Shown here piece by piece: positions 10,013-22,366 of a DNA stretch of 64,000 bases. How positions within the stretch are numbered: position 1 is the stretch's first letter; the number at the start of each line of letters is the position of its first letter. The stretch lies in contig NZ_ATFK01000003.1 of the NCBI RefSeq assembly GCF_000413475.1, forward strand, positions 124,001 through 188,000, read 5' to 3'. Below the pieces are notes generated by a model that did not search any database, was not told the origin of the DNA, and saw only the letters and a program-made list of their open reading frames with translations. The stretch is from Streptococcus intermedius SK54 = ATCC 27335. GTDB taxonomy: Bacteria > Bacillota > Bacilli > Lactobacillales > Streptococcaceae. Both the position numbers and the translations under genes were made by a program.

Positions 10013-12412
10013 ATGGAGCTAACAAAAGAACAGTTTCTTCAAGATTTTAAAGATATTTTGCATGAAGAACAATTGATTAAGGTAGAAGATGCTACTCCGG
10101 CAGAGCTGTTTCAAACCTTAGCACATACTATTCGTAAATATATTACTCCTATGTGGTTAGAACGACGGAACAAACTAGTAGAAGATAAGCAAAAAATTGC
10201 TTATTACTTTTCTATTGAATTTCTGCCTGGGCGAATGCTGGAAACCAATTTATTAAATCTTGGAATCCTCGATGTTGTCAAAGAAGGCTTTGACGAATTA
10301 GGTGTTGATTTTACAGCTGTAAAACGGGCTGAACACGATATGGCGCTAGGGAATGGCGGTTTGGGTCGCCTTGCAGCAGCTTTTATGGATTCGCTTGCAA
10401 CTACAGGCTATCCGGGATTTGGTAATGGAATCCGCTATCGCTACGGACTTTTTAAACAAAAAATTGTAAATGGATATCAAGTCGAATTGCCAGATGATTG
10501 GTTTGGCAGCCTGGGAAATGTCTGGGAAACGCGGAAAGATCATGATGTTGTAGATGTTAAAATCTTTGGAAATGTCTATCTGCAAGCCAACAAAGAAGGG
10601 CGAATGCTTCCCATTTATGAAAATTCACAAACTCTTCGTGCAGTGCCTTACGATGTGCCACAAATTGGCTTTGAAAATGATACTGTCAACAATCTTCGCC
10701 TTTGGGATGTCGAAATTCCTGAAGAATATGAGCTAGAATATCCAACGATTGAAGCACGCCGCAAAGTACAAGATATTACAGCTATTTTGTATCCAGATGA
10801 TTCAAACTATGAAGGAAAAGAACTGCGCTTGATTCAAGAATATTTCATGACCAGTGCTGGCTTGCAGACAATTATCAAATCCTATCGGAAACAAGGTCTG
10901 CCTTTAGAGCAAATTCATGAAAAGGTATCGGTTCATATCAACGATACCCACCCAGCAGTAGCACCAGCAGAGTTTATGCGGCTTTTACTTGATGACTGCG
11001 GTCTTGAATGGGCAGATGCTTGGAATGCAACAGTAAAGACGATGAGTTATACCAATCACACCATTCTTTCGGAAGCCTTAGAAAAATGGGATGCGGAACT
11101 CTTTAAAAATGTTCTTCCTCGTGTTTACCAAATCATCCTTGAAATTGACAATCGCTATGTCTCTGAAATGGCTGCGCGTGGCATTGATCCGCAAGTGATT
11201 GAACATACACGGATTGTCAAAGATAATCAAGTGCATATGGCTCACTTGGCTATTATTGGTGGTCATTCTGTGAATGGTGTAGCTAAACTTCACACAGAAC
11301 TTCTAAAAGAAGATACGCTCCGTGATTTTTATGCCATTTATCCTGAAAAATTCAATAATAAAACGAATGGTATCATTCAACGCCGCTGGCTGCAAATTGC
11401 AGATGAACCTTTATCAAATGAAATTGACCACTTGATTGGTAAAGGCTGGCGGACGGATATTCATGAATTGCGCAAACTTTTAGACTACAAAGATAATCAG
11501 CATGTTTTGAGCGAATTTTATAATGTTAAGCAGGAAGCTAAAGCACGTTTAGCAACTTTTATCAAAGAATCTACAGGAGTGGAAGTATCAACGAAAGCTA
11601 TCTTTGATGTGCAAGTGAAACGACTCCATGCTTACAAACGCCAGTTGCTCAACCTGCTTCATATCCTTAAATTGTATTGGGATTTGAAAGATAATCTTGA
11701 TAAAGATATGGTGCCGCGAGTTTTCATTTTTGGTGCTAAAGCAGCACCAGGTTATCATTTTGCAAAATCTGTTATTAAATTGATCAACGAAGTAGCAAAT
11801 CTTGTGAATAATGATGAAAGTTTACAAGGCAAATTAAAAGTTATTTTCCTTGAAAATTATCGTGTCAGTTTAGCTGAACTCATCATTCCAGCGGCAGATG
11901 TGTCTGAACAAATCTCTCTTGCTTCCAAAGAAGCTTCTGGGACCTCTAATATGAAATTTATGATGACGGGAGCTATTACCTTGGCAACTCTTGATGGCGC
12001 CAATATTGAAATCAAAGATGAAGTTGGAGACGACAATATTGTGATTTTCGGTATGGACAAAGATGAAGTCTACGACCATTATGCACGTCATGATTATAAT
12101 TCACGTGGTGTATACGAAAATAATCCAATCATTCGTCGTGTGGTTGATAGTTTGGTAGATGGTACTCTTCCAAATGTCCGAAATGAAGGCTCTGAGATTT
12201 ATGAAGCTTTGATTACACACAATGACGAATACTTCCTTCTGGAAGATTTTGCTTCGTATGTAGCTGCACAAGAAAAAATTGATCAACTCTATCGCGACAA
12301 AGAAAAATGGGCGCGTATGAACCTTGTTAATATCGCAACGTCTGATAAATTCACATCAGATGATACGATTGAACAATACGCCAAAGAAATTTGGAACCTG
12401 AAAAAGGATTAA
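10013..12412 (+). CDS. glgP: Glycogen/maltodextrin phosphorylase GlgP
   Basis: GlgP releases glucose-1-phosphate from the non-reducing ends of glycogen or maltodextrin. The 799-residue GT35 protein has NGGLGRLAAAFMDSLA near residues 113-128 and the pyridoxal-phosphate lysine in GTSNMKFMMTGA (Lys about 648). It is the last gene of the glg operon, so synthesis and breakdown enzymes share one message. The ribosome site GGAG (9995-9998) lies 14 bases from ATG 10013, longer than usual. No better in-frame start is visible. Confidence 0.96.
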   Translation: MELTKEQFLQDFKDILHEEQLIKVEDATPAELFQTLAHTIRKYITPMWLERRNKLVEDKQKIAYYFSIEFLPGRMLETNLLNLGILDVVKEGFDELGVDFTAVKRAEHDMALGNGGLGRLAAAFMDSLATTGYPGFGNGIRYRYGLFKQKIVNGYQVELPDDWFGSLGNVWETRKDHDVVDVKIFGNVYLQANKEGRMLPIYENSQTLRAVPYDVPQIGFENDTVNNLRLWDVEIPEEYELEYPTIEARRKVQDITAILYPDDSNYEGKELRLIQEYFMTSAGLQTIIKSYRKQGLPLEQIHEKVSVHINDTHPAVAPAEFMRLLLDDCGLEWADAWNATVKTMSYTNHTILSEALEKWDAELFKNVLPRVYQIILEIDNRYVSEMAARGIDPQVIEHTRIVKDNQVHMAHLAIIGGHSVNGVAKLHTELLKEDTLRDFYAIYPEKFNNKTNGIIQRRWLQIADEPLSNEIDHLIGKGWRTDIHELRKLLDYKDNQHVLSEFYNVKQEAKARLATFIKESTGVEVSTKAIFDVQVKRLHAYKRQLLNLLHILKLYWDLKDNLDKDMVPRVFIFGAKAAPGYHFAKSVIKLINEVANLVNNDESLQGKLKVIFLENYRVSLAELIIPAADVSEQISLASKEASGTSNMKFMMTGAITLATLDGANIEIKDEVGDDNIVIFGMDKDEVYDHYARHDYNSRGVYENNPIIRRVVDSLVDGTLPNVRNEGSEIYEALITHNDEYFLLEDFASYVAAQEKIDQLYRDKEKWARMNLVNIATSDKFTSDDTIEQYAKEIWNLKKD

Positions 12413-12415
12413 GCT

Positions 12416-12446
12416 AGAGGCTGGAACCTATCCAGCCTCTTTGTTG
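12416..12446 (+). terminator. glg operon terminator
   Basis: A 9-bp perfect stem AGAGGCTGG/CCAGCCTCT with a 7-base loop is followed by a short T-rich tract just past the glgP stop. Confidence 0.75.
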
Positions 12447-12660
12447 AAAAGTTAGTTTATTTCATTTGATAGAGGAAGATTTTGTGAAGTATCAGATTTC
12501 AATAAATAAGAACAAGATTACTGTTTTTTTATAAAGGTAGATTTATAGTGAAACAAACTTCGTATTTTCGCTATCTAGGTTTACCATTATTGCAGAAATA
12601 ATTTGCTTTTTCAGAAAATGAAATAAATACTTATAAAACGTTTCCAAAAGACAAAAACAT
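12447..12660. other. AT-rich intergenic stretch with a cre-like site
   Basis: No open frame with a ribosome site is visible between the glg terminator and the atp promoter. Read on the minus strand, 12633-12646 (TGGAAACGTTTTAT) matches the cre consensus at 12 of 14 positions. Its centre lies about 56 bases upstream of the predicted atp start site, a position compatible with activation rather than blockage. Evidence is weak. Confidence 0.35.
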
Positions 12661-12689
12661 TTGACAAAAAGAGTTTTTAGGACTAAACT
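12661..12689 (+). promoter_or_regulatory. atp operon promoter
   Basis: A consensus TTGACA (12661-12666) and TAAACT (12684-12689) are separated by 17 bases. They lie 36 bases upstream of atpE. Confidence 0.8.
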
Positions 12690-12725
12690 AAGTAAGTAAA
12701 TTTTAAACATAAAGGAGAATTCATC

Positions 12726-12926
12726 ATGAATTTAACATTTTTTGGATTATGTCTTGCCTGTATGGGTGTTTCGCTCGCTGAAGGTTTTTTAATGGCAAAT
12801 CTATTTAAATCCGCATCGCGTCAACCAGAAATCATTGGTCAGTTGAGAACGCTCATGATCATGGGGATTGCCTTTATCGAAGGTACTTTCTTCGTAACAC
12901 TTGCGATGTCATTCATCATTAAATAA
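12726..12926 (+). CDS. atpE: F0F1 ATP synthase subunit c
   Basis: Subunit c forms the proton-driven ring of the membrane F0 sector. The 66-residue product is two transmembrane helices joined by a polar loop (SASRQPE). Glu52, in FIEGTFF of helix 2, is the expected proton-binding carboxylate. AAAGGAG lies 7-8 bases before ATG 12726. It is the first gene of the operon, ahead of subunit a, which is the streptococcal order. In S. pneumoniae, changes near the second-helix carboxylate confer optochin resistance. Confidence 0.97.
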   Translation: MNLTFFGLCLACMGVSLAEGFLMANLFKSASRQPEIIGQLRTLMIMGIAFIEGTFFVTLAMSFIIK

Positions 12927-12965
12927 GAAAAGAAAGTTATCCTTTAGAAAAGGGGGTGGAGTTCG

Positions 12966-13679
12966 TTGGAAGAAAGTGTAAATCCAACCATCACTTTAGG
13001 TCCGGTGACCTTTGATCTGACTCTACTTGCTATGTCTCTTCTAACTGTATTTATCGTATTTGCCTTTGTTTATTGGGCTAGTCGGAAAATGACGCTGAAG
13101 CCTTCTGGTAAACAAAATGTCTTAGAATACCTCTATGATTTTGTCATTGGCTTTACAAAGGGAAATATTGGCGATAAATATATAAAGAATTATTCTCTAT
13201 TTATCTTTTCCTTATTCCTTTTCGTTGCAGTAGCTAACAATCTTGGTTTGATGGCAAAAGTGCAGACAACCAATGGTTATAATTTGTGGACATCTCCAAC
13301 GGCCAATCTTGCCTTTGACTTAGGATTTTCATTTTTGATTACCTTAATTTGTCATGTTGAAGGAATTCGCCGACGGGGAGTGAAAGCTTATCTCAAGGCA
13401 TTTGCGACACCTGCTGGAATGACTCCAATGAATATTTTGGAAGAATTCACTAATTTTGCCTCTCTGGCTCTGCGTATCTATGGTAATATTTATGCAGGTG
13501 AAGTTCTGTCTGGTTTGTTGTTAACTTTATCACAACAAGCTGCTGGTTGGTATCCAATTGCTTTTGTCTTGAATCTTGTTTGGACTGCTTTTTCAGTCTT
13601 TATTTCATGTATTCAAGCATATGTATTTACCATGTTGACATCTATGTATCTAGGTAAGAAAATTAACAGTGAGGAATAG
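12966..13679 (+). CDS. atpB: F0F1 ATP synthase subunit a
   Basis: Subunit a is the membrane stator half-channel that carries protons to the c-ring. The 237-residue protein has five to six hydrophobic helices and the conserved fourth-helix arginine region [14 protein letters not shown]. The start is TTG 12966, preceded by a G-rich ribosome site (AGGGGGTGGAG, 12951-12961). No ATG gives a full-length product. Confidence 0.95.
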   Translation: MEESVNPTITLGPVTFDLTLLAMSLLTVFIVFAFVYWASRKMTLKPSGKQNVLEYLYDFVIGFTKGNIGDKYIKNYSLFIFSLFLFVAVANNLGLMAKVQTTNGYNLWTSPTANLAFDLGFSFLITLICHVEGIRRRGVKAYLKAFATPAGMTPMNILEEFTNFASLALRIYGNIYAGEVLSGLLLTLSQQAAGWYPIAFVLNLVWTAFSVFISCIQAYVFTMLTSMYLGKKINSEE

Positions 13680-13693
13680 AAGGGAGATAAGAG

Positions 13694-14188
13694 ATGAATA
13701 TTACTTTAGGTAGTCTTATTGGGGATTTTATCCTTGTAGCAGGCTCATTTCTTCTGTTAATCATTTTAATCAAGAAATTTGCCTGGGAGAATATCACAAG
13801 TACTTTTGAGCAACGTGCTAAAAAGATTTCAGATGATATTGATGGTGCAGAATCAGCTCGTCAAAAAGCAGAAGATTTGGCGCAAAAAAGAGAAACAGAA
13901 TTAGCAGGTAGTCGTCAGGAAGCGACAACTATTATTGAGAATGCTAAAGAAACTGCTGAGAAAAATAAGGCAGGAATCTTGGCAGATGCAGCTGATGAAG
14001 CTGGACGTTTAAAAGAGAAAGCAAATCAAGAAATTGCTCAAACCAAAGCAGAAGCCTTGAACAGTATTAAAGGTGATGTAGCTGATTTGACTGTAAATCT
14101 TGCTAGTAAAATTTTAGGACAACAGTTGGATCAAGAAGCTCATAAAGAGCTGATTGACCGCTACATTGACAAGCTAGGAGATGCTTAA
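13694..14188 (+). CDS. atpF: F0F1 ATP synthase subunit b
   Basis: Subunit b is the peripheral stalk that links F0 to F1. The 164-residue product has one N-terminal membrane helix (about residues 10-27), then a long charged coiled coil rich in Ala, Lys and Glu. AGGGAGA precedes ATG 13694. Its stop shares one base with the atpH start. Confidence 0.96.
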   Translation: MNITLGSLIGDFILVAGSFLLLIILIKKFAWENITSTFEQRAKKISDDIDGAESARQKAEDLAQKRETELAGSRQEATTIIENAKETAEKNKAGILADAADEAGRLKEKANQEIAQTKAEALNSIKGDVADLTVNLASKILGQQLDQEAHKELIDRYIDKLGDA

Positions 14189-14724
14189 TGGACAAAAAAA
14201 GATTTGCGGTAGTTGAAAAATATACCACACCTTTTGTCCAGCTTGTGATTGAAAAAGGGCAACAAAAAAATGTCTTTGAACAGCTTTATCAAATGAAAGA
14301 CATTTTGGATGATACAAACTTAGTTGCCTTTCTATCGCACATTGGTGTTGATGATACAGAAAAAGAAAAAAGCCTTCGCTATTTTCAAGGATCTGATTCG
14401 CTTTTGATTGACAACTTCATTGAAGTTATTATTCACAATCATCGTGAAGATCTTTTTTATGATATTTTAGTAGAAAGTCTTCATCAGCTTGAAATGATTA
14501 GTAATGAATTTGAAGTGACGATTAAATCCGTTCAGACTTTATCTGAGACTCAAAAATCCAAAATTATTCCAATTGTTGAACGAAAATTTGGATTGCAAGT
14601 TCGTTCCTTAAAAGAAGAACTTGATGCGAGTCTTATTGGTGGCTTTATCATCACTGCTAATAATAAGACAATTGATGCAAGTATTAAACGTCAATTACAA
14701 ATAGTAAAAGAAAAATTGAAATAG
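14188..14724 (+). CDS. atpH: F0F1 ATP synthase subunit delta
   Basis: Subunit delta (OSCP) joins the peripheral stalk to the top of F1. The 178-residue protein has a helical N-terminal domain and a C-terminal domain with the family pattern LDASLIGGFIITANNKTIDASI. ATG 14188 overlaps the atpF stop by one base, a sign of translational coupling. Confidence 0.95.
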   Translation: MDKKRFAVVEKYTTPFVQLVIEKGQQKNVFEQLYQMKDILDDTNLVAFLSHIGVDDTEKEKSLRYFQGSDSLLIDNFIEVIIHNHREDLFYDILVESLHQLEMISNEFEVTIKSVQTLSETQKSKIIPIVERKFGLQVRSLKEELDASLIGGFIITANNKTIDASIKRQLQIVKEKLK

Positions 14725-14736
14725 AAAGTGGTGTGA

Positions 14737-16245
<1,509 letters not shown>

Positions 16246-16260
16246 GAAGAGAGGTGTCAG

Positions 16261-17139
16261 ATGGCAGTTTCATTAAATGATATAAAAAATAAAATTGCAT
16301 CCACAAAAAACACCAGTCAAATCACAAATGCTATGCAGATGGTGTCTGCTGCAAAGTTGGGAAAATCTGAAGAAGCAGCCAAAAATTTTCAAATCTATGC
16401 TTCTAAGGTCAGAAAATTATTGACGGATTTACTTCATGGACATGAAGCTCAAAATTCCAAATACCATCCTATGCTTGTTAGTCGTCCGGTTAAGAAAACA
16501 GCTTATATCGTTATCACATCGGATCGTGGCTTGGTAGGTGGTTATAATGCGACCATTCTCAAATCCATGATGGAACTTTTTGCGGAATACCATGATAAAG
16601 ATGATTTTGTCATTATTTCAATCGGAAGTATGGGTTCGGATTTCTTTCGTGCTCGTGGTCTCCAACCAATTTATGAACTGCGTGGTTTAGCAGATCAACC
16701 AAGCTTTGATGAAGTCCGTAAAATCATTAACAAAACGGTTGAAATGTATCAAAACGAATTATTTGATGAATTGTATGTTTGTTATAATCATCACGTCAAT
16801 AGTTTAACAAGCCAAATGCGTGTTGAACAAATGCTTCCAATTGTGGATTTGGATCCAAATGAAGCAGATGAAGACTACGTTTTGAATTTGGAATTGGAAT
16901 CAAGTCGTGATGTCATTTTGGATCAATTGTTGCCTCAATTTGCTGAGAGTATGATTTATGGGGCAATTATTGATGCGAAAACTGCTGAAAATGCAGCAGG
17001 AATGACCGCCATGCAGACAGCAACAGATAACGCAAAGAAAGTTATCAGTGATTTAACGATTCAGTATAACCGTGCTAGACAAGCTGCTATCACGCAAGAA
17101 ATTACTGAAATTGTGGCGGGTGCAAGTGCACTAGAATAG
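16261..17139 (+). CDS. atpG: F0F1 ATP synthase subunit gamma
   Basis: Subunit gamma is the central rotor shaft. The 292-residue protein has the typical N-terminal helix ([30 protein letters not shown] region) and a matching C-terminal helix ([15 protein letters not shown]) that form the coiled coil inside the F1 hexamer. A GAGAGG ribosome site lies close before ATG 16261. Confidence 0.96.
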   Translation: MAVSLNDIKNKIASTKNTSQITNAMQMVSAAKLGKSEEAAKNFQIYASKVRKLLTDLLHGHEAQNSKYHPMLVSRPVKKTAYIVITSDRGLVGGYNATILKSMMELFAEYHDKDDFVIISIGSMGSDFFRARGLQPIYELRGLADQPSFDEVRKIINKTVEMYQNELFDELYVCYNHHVNSLTSQMRVEQMLPIVDLDPNEADEDYVLNLELESSRDVILDQLLPQFAESMIYGAIIDAKTAENAAGMTAMQTATDNAKKVISDLTIQYNRARQAAITQEITEIVAGASALE

Positions 17140-17158
17140 TGTCACATAAAATAAATAG

Positions 17159-18580
<1,422 letters not shown>

Positions 18581-18590
18581 GAGGTGACTT

Positions 18591-19010
18591 ATGGCTCAAA
18601 TGACAGTACAAATCGTTACACCTGATGGTCTGGTTTTTGATCATCATGCAACGTTTGTTTCCGTTAAAACTCTTGATGGAGAAATGGGGATTTTGCCGCA
18701 TCATGAAAACATGATTGCTGTTTTGGCTGTCGATGAGGTCAAAGTGAAGCGGATTGATGAAGAAGATCATGTCAATTGGATTGCGGTGAATGGTGGAATT
18801 GTCGAAGTTGCTGATAATTTGATTACCATCGTTGCAGACTCTGCTGAACGCGCTCGTGATATTGACATTAGTCGTGCTGAAAGAGCAAAATTGCGTGCCG
18901 AGCGTGCCATTGAAGAAGCACAGGAAAAGCATTTAATTGACCAAGAACGTCGTGCCAGAATTGCCCTTCAACGTGCCATTAATCGAATTAACGTTGGAAC
19001 AAGATTATAA
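18591..19010 (+). CDS. atpC: F0F1 ATP synthase subunit epsilon
   Basis: Subunit epsilon regulates F1 hydrolysis and contacts the c-ring. The 139-residue product has the N-terminal beta-sandwich ([12 protein letters not shown]… [11 protein letters not shown]) and a C-terminal two-helix domain rich in Arg, Ala and Glu. It ends the atp operon, 10 bases after atpD, and runs directly into a terminator. Confidence 0.96.
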   Translation: MAQMTVQIVTPDGLVFDHHATFVSVKTLDGEMGILPHHENMIAVLAVDEVKVKRIDEEDHVNWIAVNGGIVEVADNLITIVADSAERARDIDISRAERAKLRAERAIEEAQEKHLIDQERRARIALQRAINRINVGTRL

Positions 19011-19037
19011 TAAAAAGGCCATTTGGCCTTTTTATTA
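19008..19037 (+). terminator. atp operon terminator; left copy of the pilus-flanking repeat
   Basis: A 13-bp perfect stem with loop ATTT (core AAAAAGGCC-ATTT-GGCCTTTTT) begins at the atpC stop. A 22-base core of it (19014-19035) recurs identically at 24900-24921, on the other side of the pilus genes. Confidence 0.9.
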
Positions 19038-19374
19038 TAAGGACAACATTACTTTATGATTTAAATAAATTTTTGAGATGAGTTGATAGTTTCCGCTTAT
19101 CTTTTTTTATCAATCATTCACTATAATTTATCGATTTCAAAGAATTCTTTAGTTATGTTTTTAAGAACTGACTGTCCTTTTCTAATATTTAGATTCTAAT
19201 CTTATAATATCTTCACATTATAATTTTTATATTTGCATCATAGAAAACTTCAATATCAAAAGTGTTGTAAAGATATTTAAAAAATGATAATATATAGTGA
19301 AGTTATTGATCTATCAAGATTATATCTTGTTAACATGCGTTATATATAGAGCATTTGTTCCATGGAGTTATAAA
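19038..19374. other. AT-rich leader upstream of the pilus genes
   Basis: This stretch holds no supported gene. A possible promoter is TTGTAA (19265-19270) with TAATAT (19288-19293), 17 bases apart. The composition is strongly AT-rich, so this is a weak call. An in-frame GTG at 19297 could extend the next gene by 26 codons, but it lacks a ribosome site. Confidence 0.35.
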
Positions 19375-22300
19375 TTGAAAAAGTTTTTATCCCTATTTAC
19401 AATATTAATTGTATTGTTCCCATATATTCATTTCACAACAGCATTTGCAACAGATATTTCGGGTTCTCAAGTTCAGCAGTCACGTTCGTCTGATGAATCT
19501 GCTTCTGTAAATTCTGGTAGTGCTATATCAGATGGTACAAGCACGACAGCCTCTGCTTCTAAAAAAGAGTTAACGAAACCTTCTTCCAAAACACAATTTT
19601 CAGGTGACGAAGTCGATGTTACAGTAGAGGGTACATCAGAAGTTATAAACTCTTCTTTGACGGTCAAGAGGATATTGCCAAAGACAAAAGAAGAAATTAC
19701 AAAGTATACTACCACGATAAACGCAGTACAAAATTCTTCTAATAAATTAGTAAATGCAGCACAGATTTATCAATTGGAAAAATCAAAGGTGACAAATTCT
19801 CAGCTTTCAACAACATTTACGTTTAAATCACCCTTAAATTTAAGAGGAATAAAGAACGATAAAAGCAATGTTGCTGTTGCAGCTATTGATCGAAATCAGA
19901 ATGTTAAAGATTTGAATGCTGATATTACTCTAGATGAGTCTGGTTCTATTGCCAGTATAAAATTAGCGCGACTGCCAGATGTATATCGATTCGTCATTTA
20001 TACAACTTCTGAAAAAACAGATTCTACAGTACTTTCCTTTGAAGGGTATGGAAGGATTACATTTGCCGCTGGAACAACGATTCAGGAAGCTACAAAATAT
20101 ACTTTAGAGGATTTTAGCAGGAGAGTTCAAGTTAAGATTTTGGTATCGGACAAAGAAAAAACAGAACTTTCTGATTATAAAGAAGTTGCTTTTAAGCAGG
20201 TAACGACGTGGAATAATACGGTTACAATTGAAGATGTTGACCTCGACAAATATGATTTAGTCAAGGTTCGGTACCAAGAAGCACACACTAATCAAGAAAC
20301 AGATAGCTACAAGTTAGCAAACGATTATCCAGTGTCCTCTTATCTTGGAGGAAATTACCAAGACGATAAAGCTAGCTTTAAAAAAATCTGAGAACATTAT
20401 CAAAGTGTATCTAAAAAAGACAAAATCAGTCTCTGATGGAGCTCCCATTGCAAAGCCAAGGACGAGACGAGCTACTCAAAATCGTGCGGCTGATGATGGA
20501 AATAACGCAGCAAGTTTACCACATAATAAACGAATTGATTATTTGGGCGATAAAAAGAACAATCCTGATACAACTGTGGATGACGGACAGCGTGATACAT
20601 CTGACCTGTATCGCTTATATATGGATATTACAGGCAAACAACAACCTATAGATGTATTGGTTGTAGCTGACCAATCTGCTAGTATGCAATTTGGTATTGG
20701 TGGGGGACAGCCTTCACGGCATAACATACGGCGTGATACTGCTATTAATAATGCTTTGAATGGACAAAACGGTTTATTGAAAAAATTTCTTGATATGAAT
20801 CCTGAAAATAAGCTTGCTGTTATTAGCTTTCAAGGAAATGTACAAAAACAATATTGGAATGGAAATTACTGGGACGCAGATCATCCGTCAATTGCAGAAA
20901 GTAAAGATGCCAGCATCTTAGCAAATTGGGGACGTCCAAATTCAGTTTCAGTACAAGCGAAAAATAGGAATGGTACCAACTATGCTGCAGGTCTTCACTT
21001 GGCAAATAAAATGTTAAACGACCCAAGCATTGCAAATAATGGTCATCGTAAGATTATGATTTTTATTAGTGATGGTGTTCCGACTTTTTATTTCCATAAT
21101 GGATATAGATATGGAACAGGTATTGGTACGGATGTGAATAATGTTCGAAATTCTAAAGAATACTCTAAACAGGCTTTTGATGAGTTTAAGAATAAGAACC
21201 CAAATGTAACAACGTATACATTAGGTGTTTCAAAAGACATTACAAGTGAAACAGAAACTTCTAGTCCTGAAGTCCTTAAATATATGGCTGAACATGGGAA
21301 TGGATTATTTGCTGGTGTGACTGATACTGCGTCACTTGAAAGAAGTCTAAATGCGATTGTGGATGCTACTAAAGTTACCGAAATGAATGTGACGGATGAA
21401 CTAAGCCAATATGTTAACTACTACAGCGAACAACCTGATGTTAAGATAACTAGAAAGCATGTTGGGACAGGACAAGTGGAAACGCTTTATGAAAAGAATC
21501 AAGTAACTACAAAAGGTAGAGGCATTATTGATTCAGTAGGCTTCCACCAACTATCTTCCAAAGATTCTACAGGAAAAATCAATCTGAAGTTTAAGTCGAA
21601 TTTTCGGATGGACGATCAGTATATCTACACCTTATCTTATAATGTGAAATCATCAGAAGAAGCTTATCGTACATATTCTCATGATAAAGGTAAATATAAG
21701 GCTAAGGGAGATGACGATACTGACTATAAAGGCAATGTCACAAGTTCCAGTAAAGAAGGATTCTATACCAACAAAGATGCTTATGCTACCTATAAAGTGG
21801 ACAATGTGATTAGAACGATTCATTATAAGCATCCAGTTGCTCAAGTTGAGCCTACAGAAACTTCTTTAACGAAAGTTGCTTTTGAAAATCAAAACACAAA
21901 ATTATCAGCAGTTCGTTTTGAGTTAAGAGAGGAAGATAAGCGATCTGTTTGGACTAGTGGGGAAACAAATAGTAATGGTCAGTTAACCTTATCTCATTTA
22001 AAAAAAGGAAAAACTTATTATCTATTTGAGACCAAAGCTGCTTCGGGTTATACCTTACCAGAAAAGCCTTGGAAAATAACGGTAACAGAAAATGGCGAAG
22101 TTTCCATAATAGATCAGTTAAATCATAAACTAAGTAAACAAAGTAATCGCTTTGTGATTACCAATCATAAAATATATCAGCTACCATCTTCAGGCGGAAC
22201 AGGTCCATATCTGTATACAATTATTGGTGTTATGGTGGTAGCGACTTCAACACTCGTTTATGTTCAGCGTAAACGAAGGGAGGTGATGGATGATGCTTAG
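19375..22300 (+). pseudogene. Pilus tip adhesin with VWA and CnaB domains, split by a one-base frameshift
   Basis: The gene reads as one surface protein of about 974 residues if one base is removed from the A7 run at 20380-20386. The upstream frame (TTG 19375, GGAG at 19364-19367) has a signal peptide (MKKFLSLFTILIVLF…, cleavage after AFA near residue 25) and stops at 20391 after 338 residues. The downstream frame carries a VWA domain with the MIDAS motif DQSAS, GTNYAAG and SDGVP, then a CnaB domain with YYLFETKAASGY, then a sorting signal LPSSGG, a membrane helix and a basic tail. As read, neither half can be both secreted and wall-anchored. It could be a true mutation, a phase-variable or slippage-rescued gene, or a sequence error. 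Confidence 0.8.
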
Positions 22301-22366
22301 TAAAAGATAGTTTCAGACAATCGTTATCCATCACACAAAAAATAATGAAGAAAGAAAGTGAAAAAG

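Noticed and set aside
20345-22300. A separate VWA protein starting at TTG 20345
   Set aside because: There is no suitable ribosome site spacing and no signal peptide, and removing one A from the A7 run joins the frame perfectly to the secreted upstream part. I treat it as one split gene.
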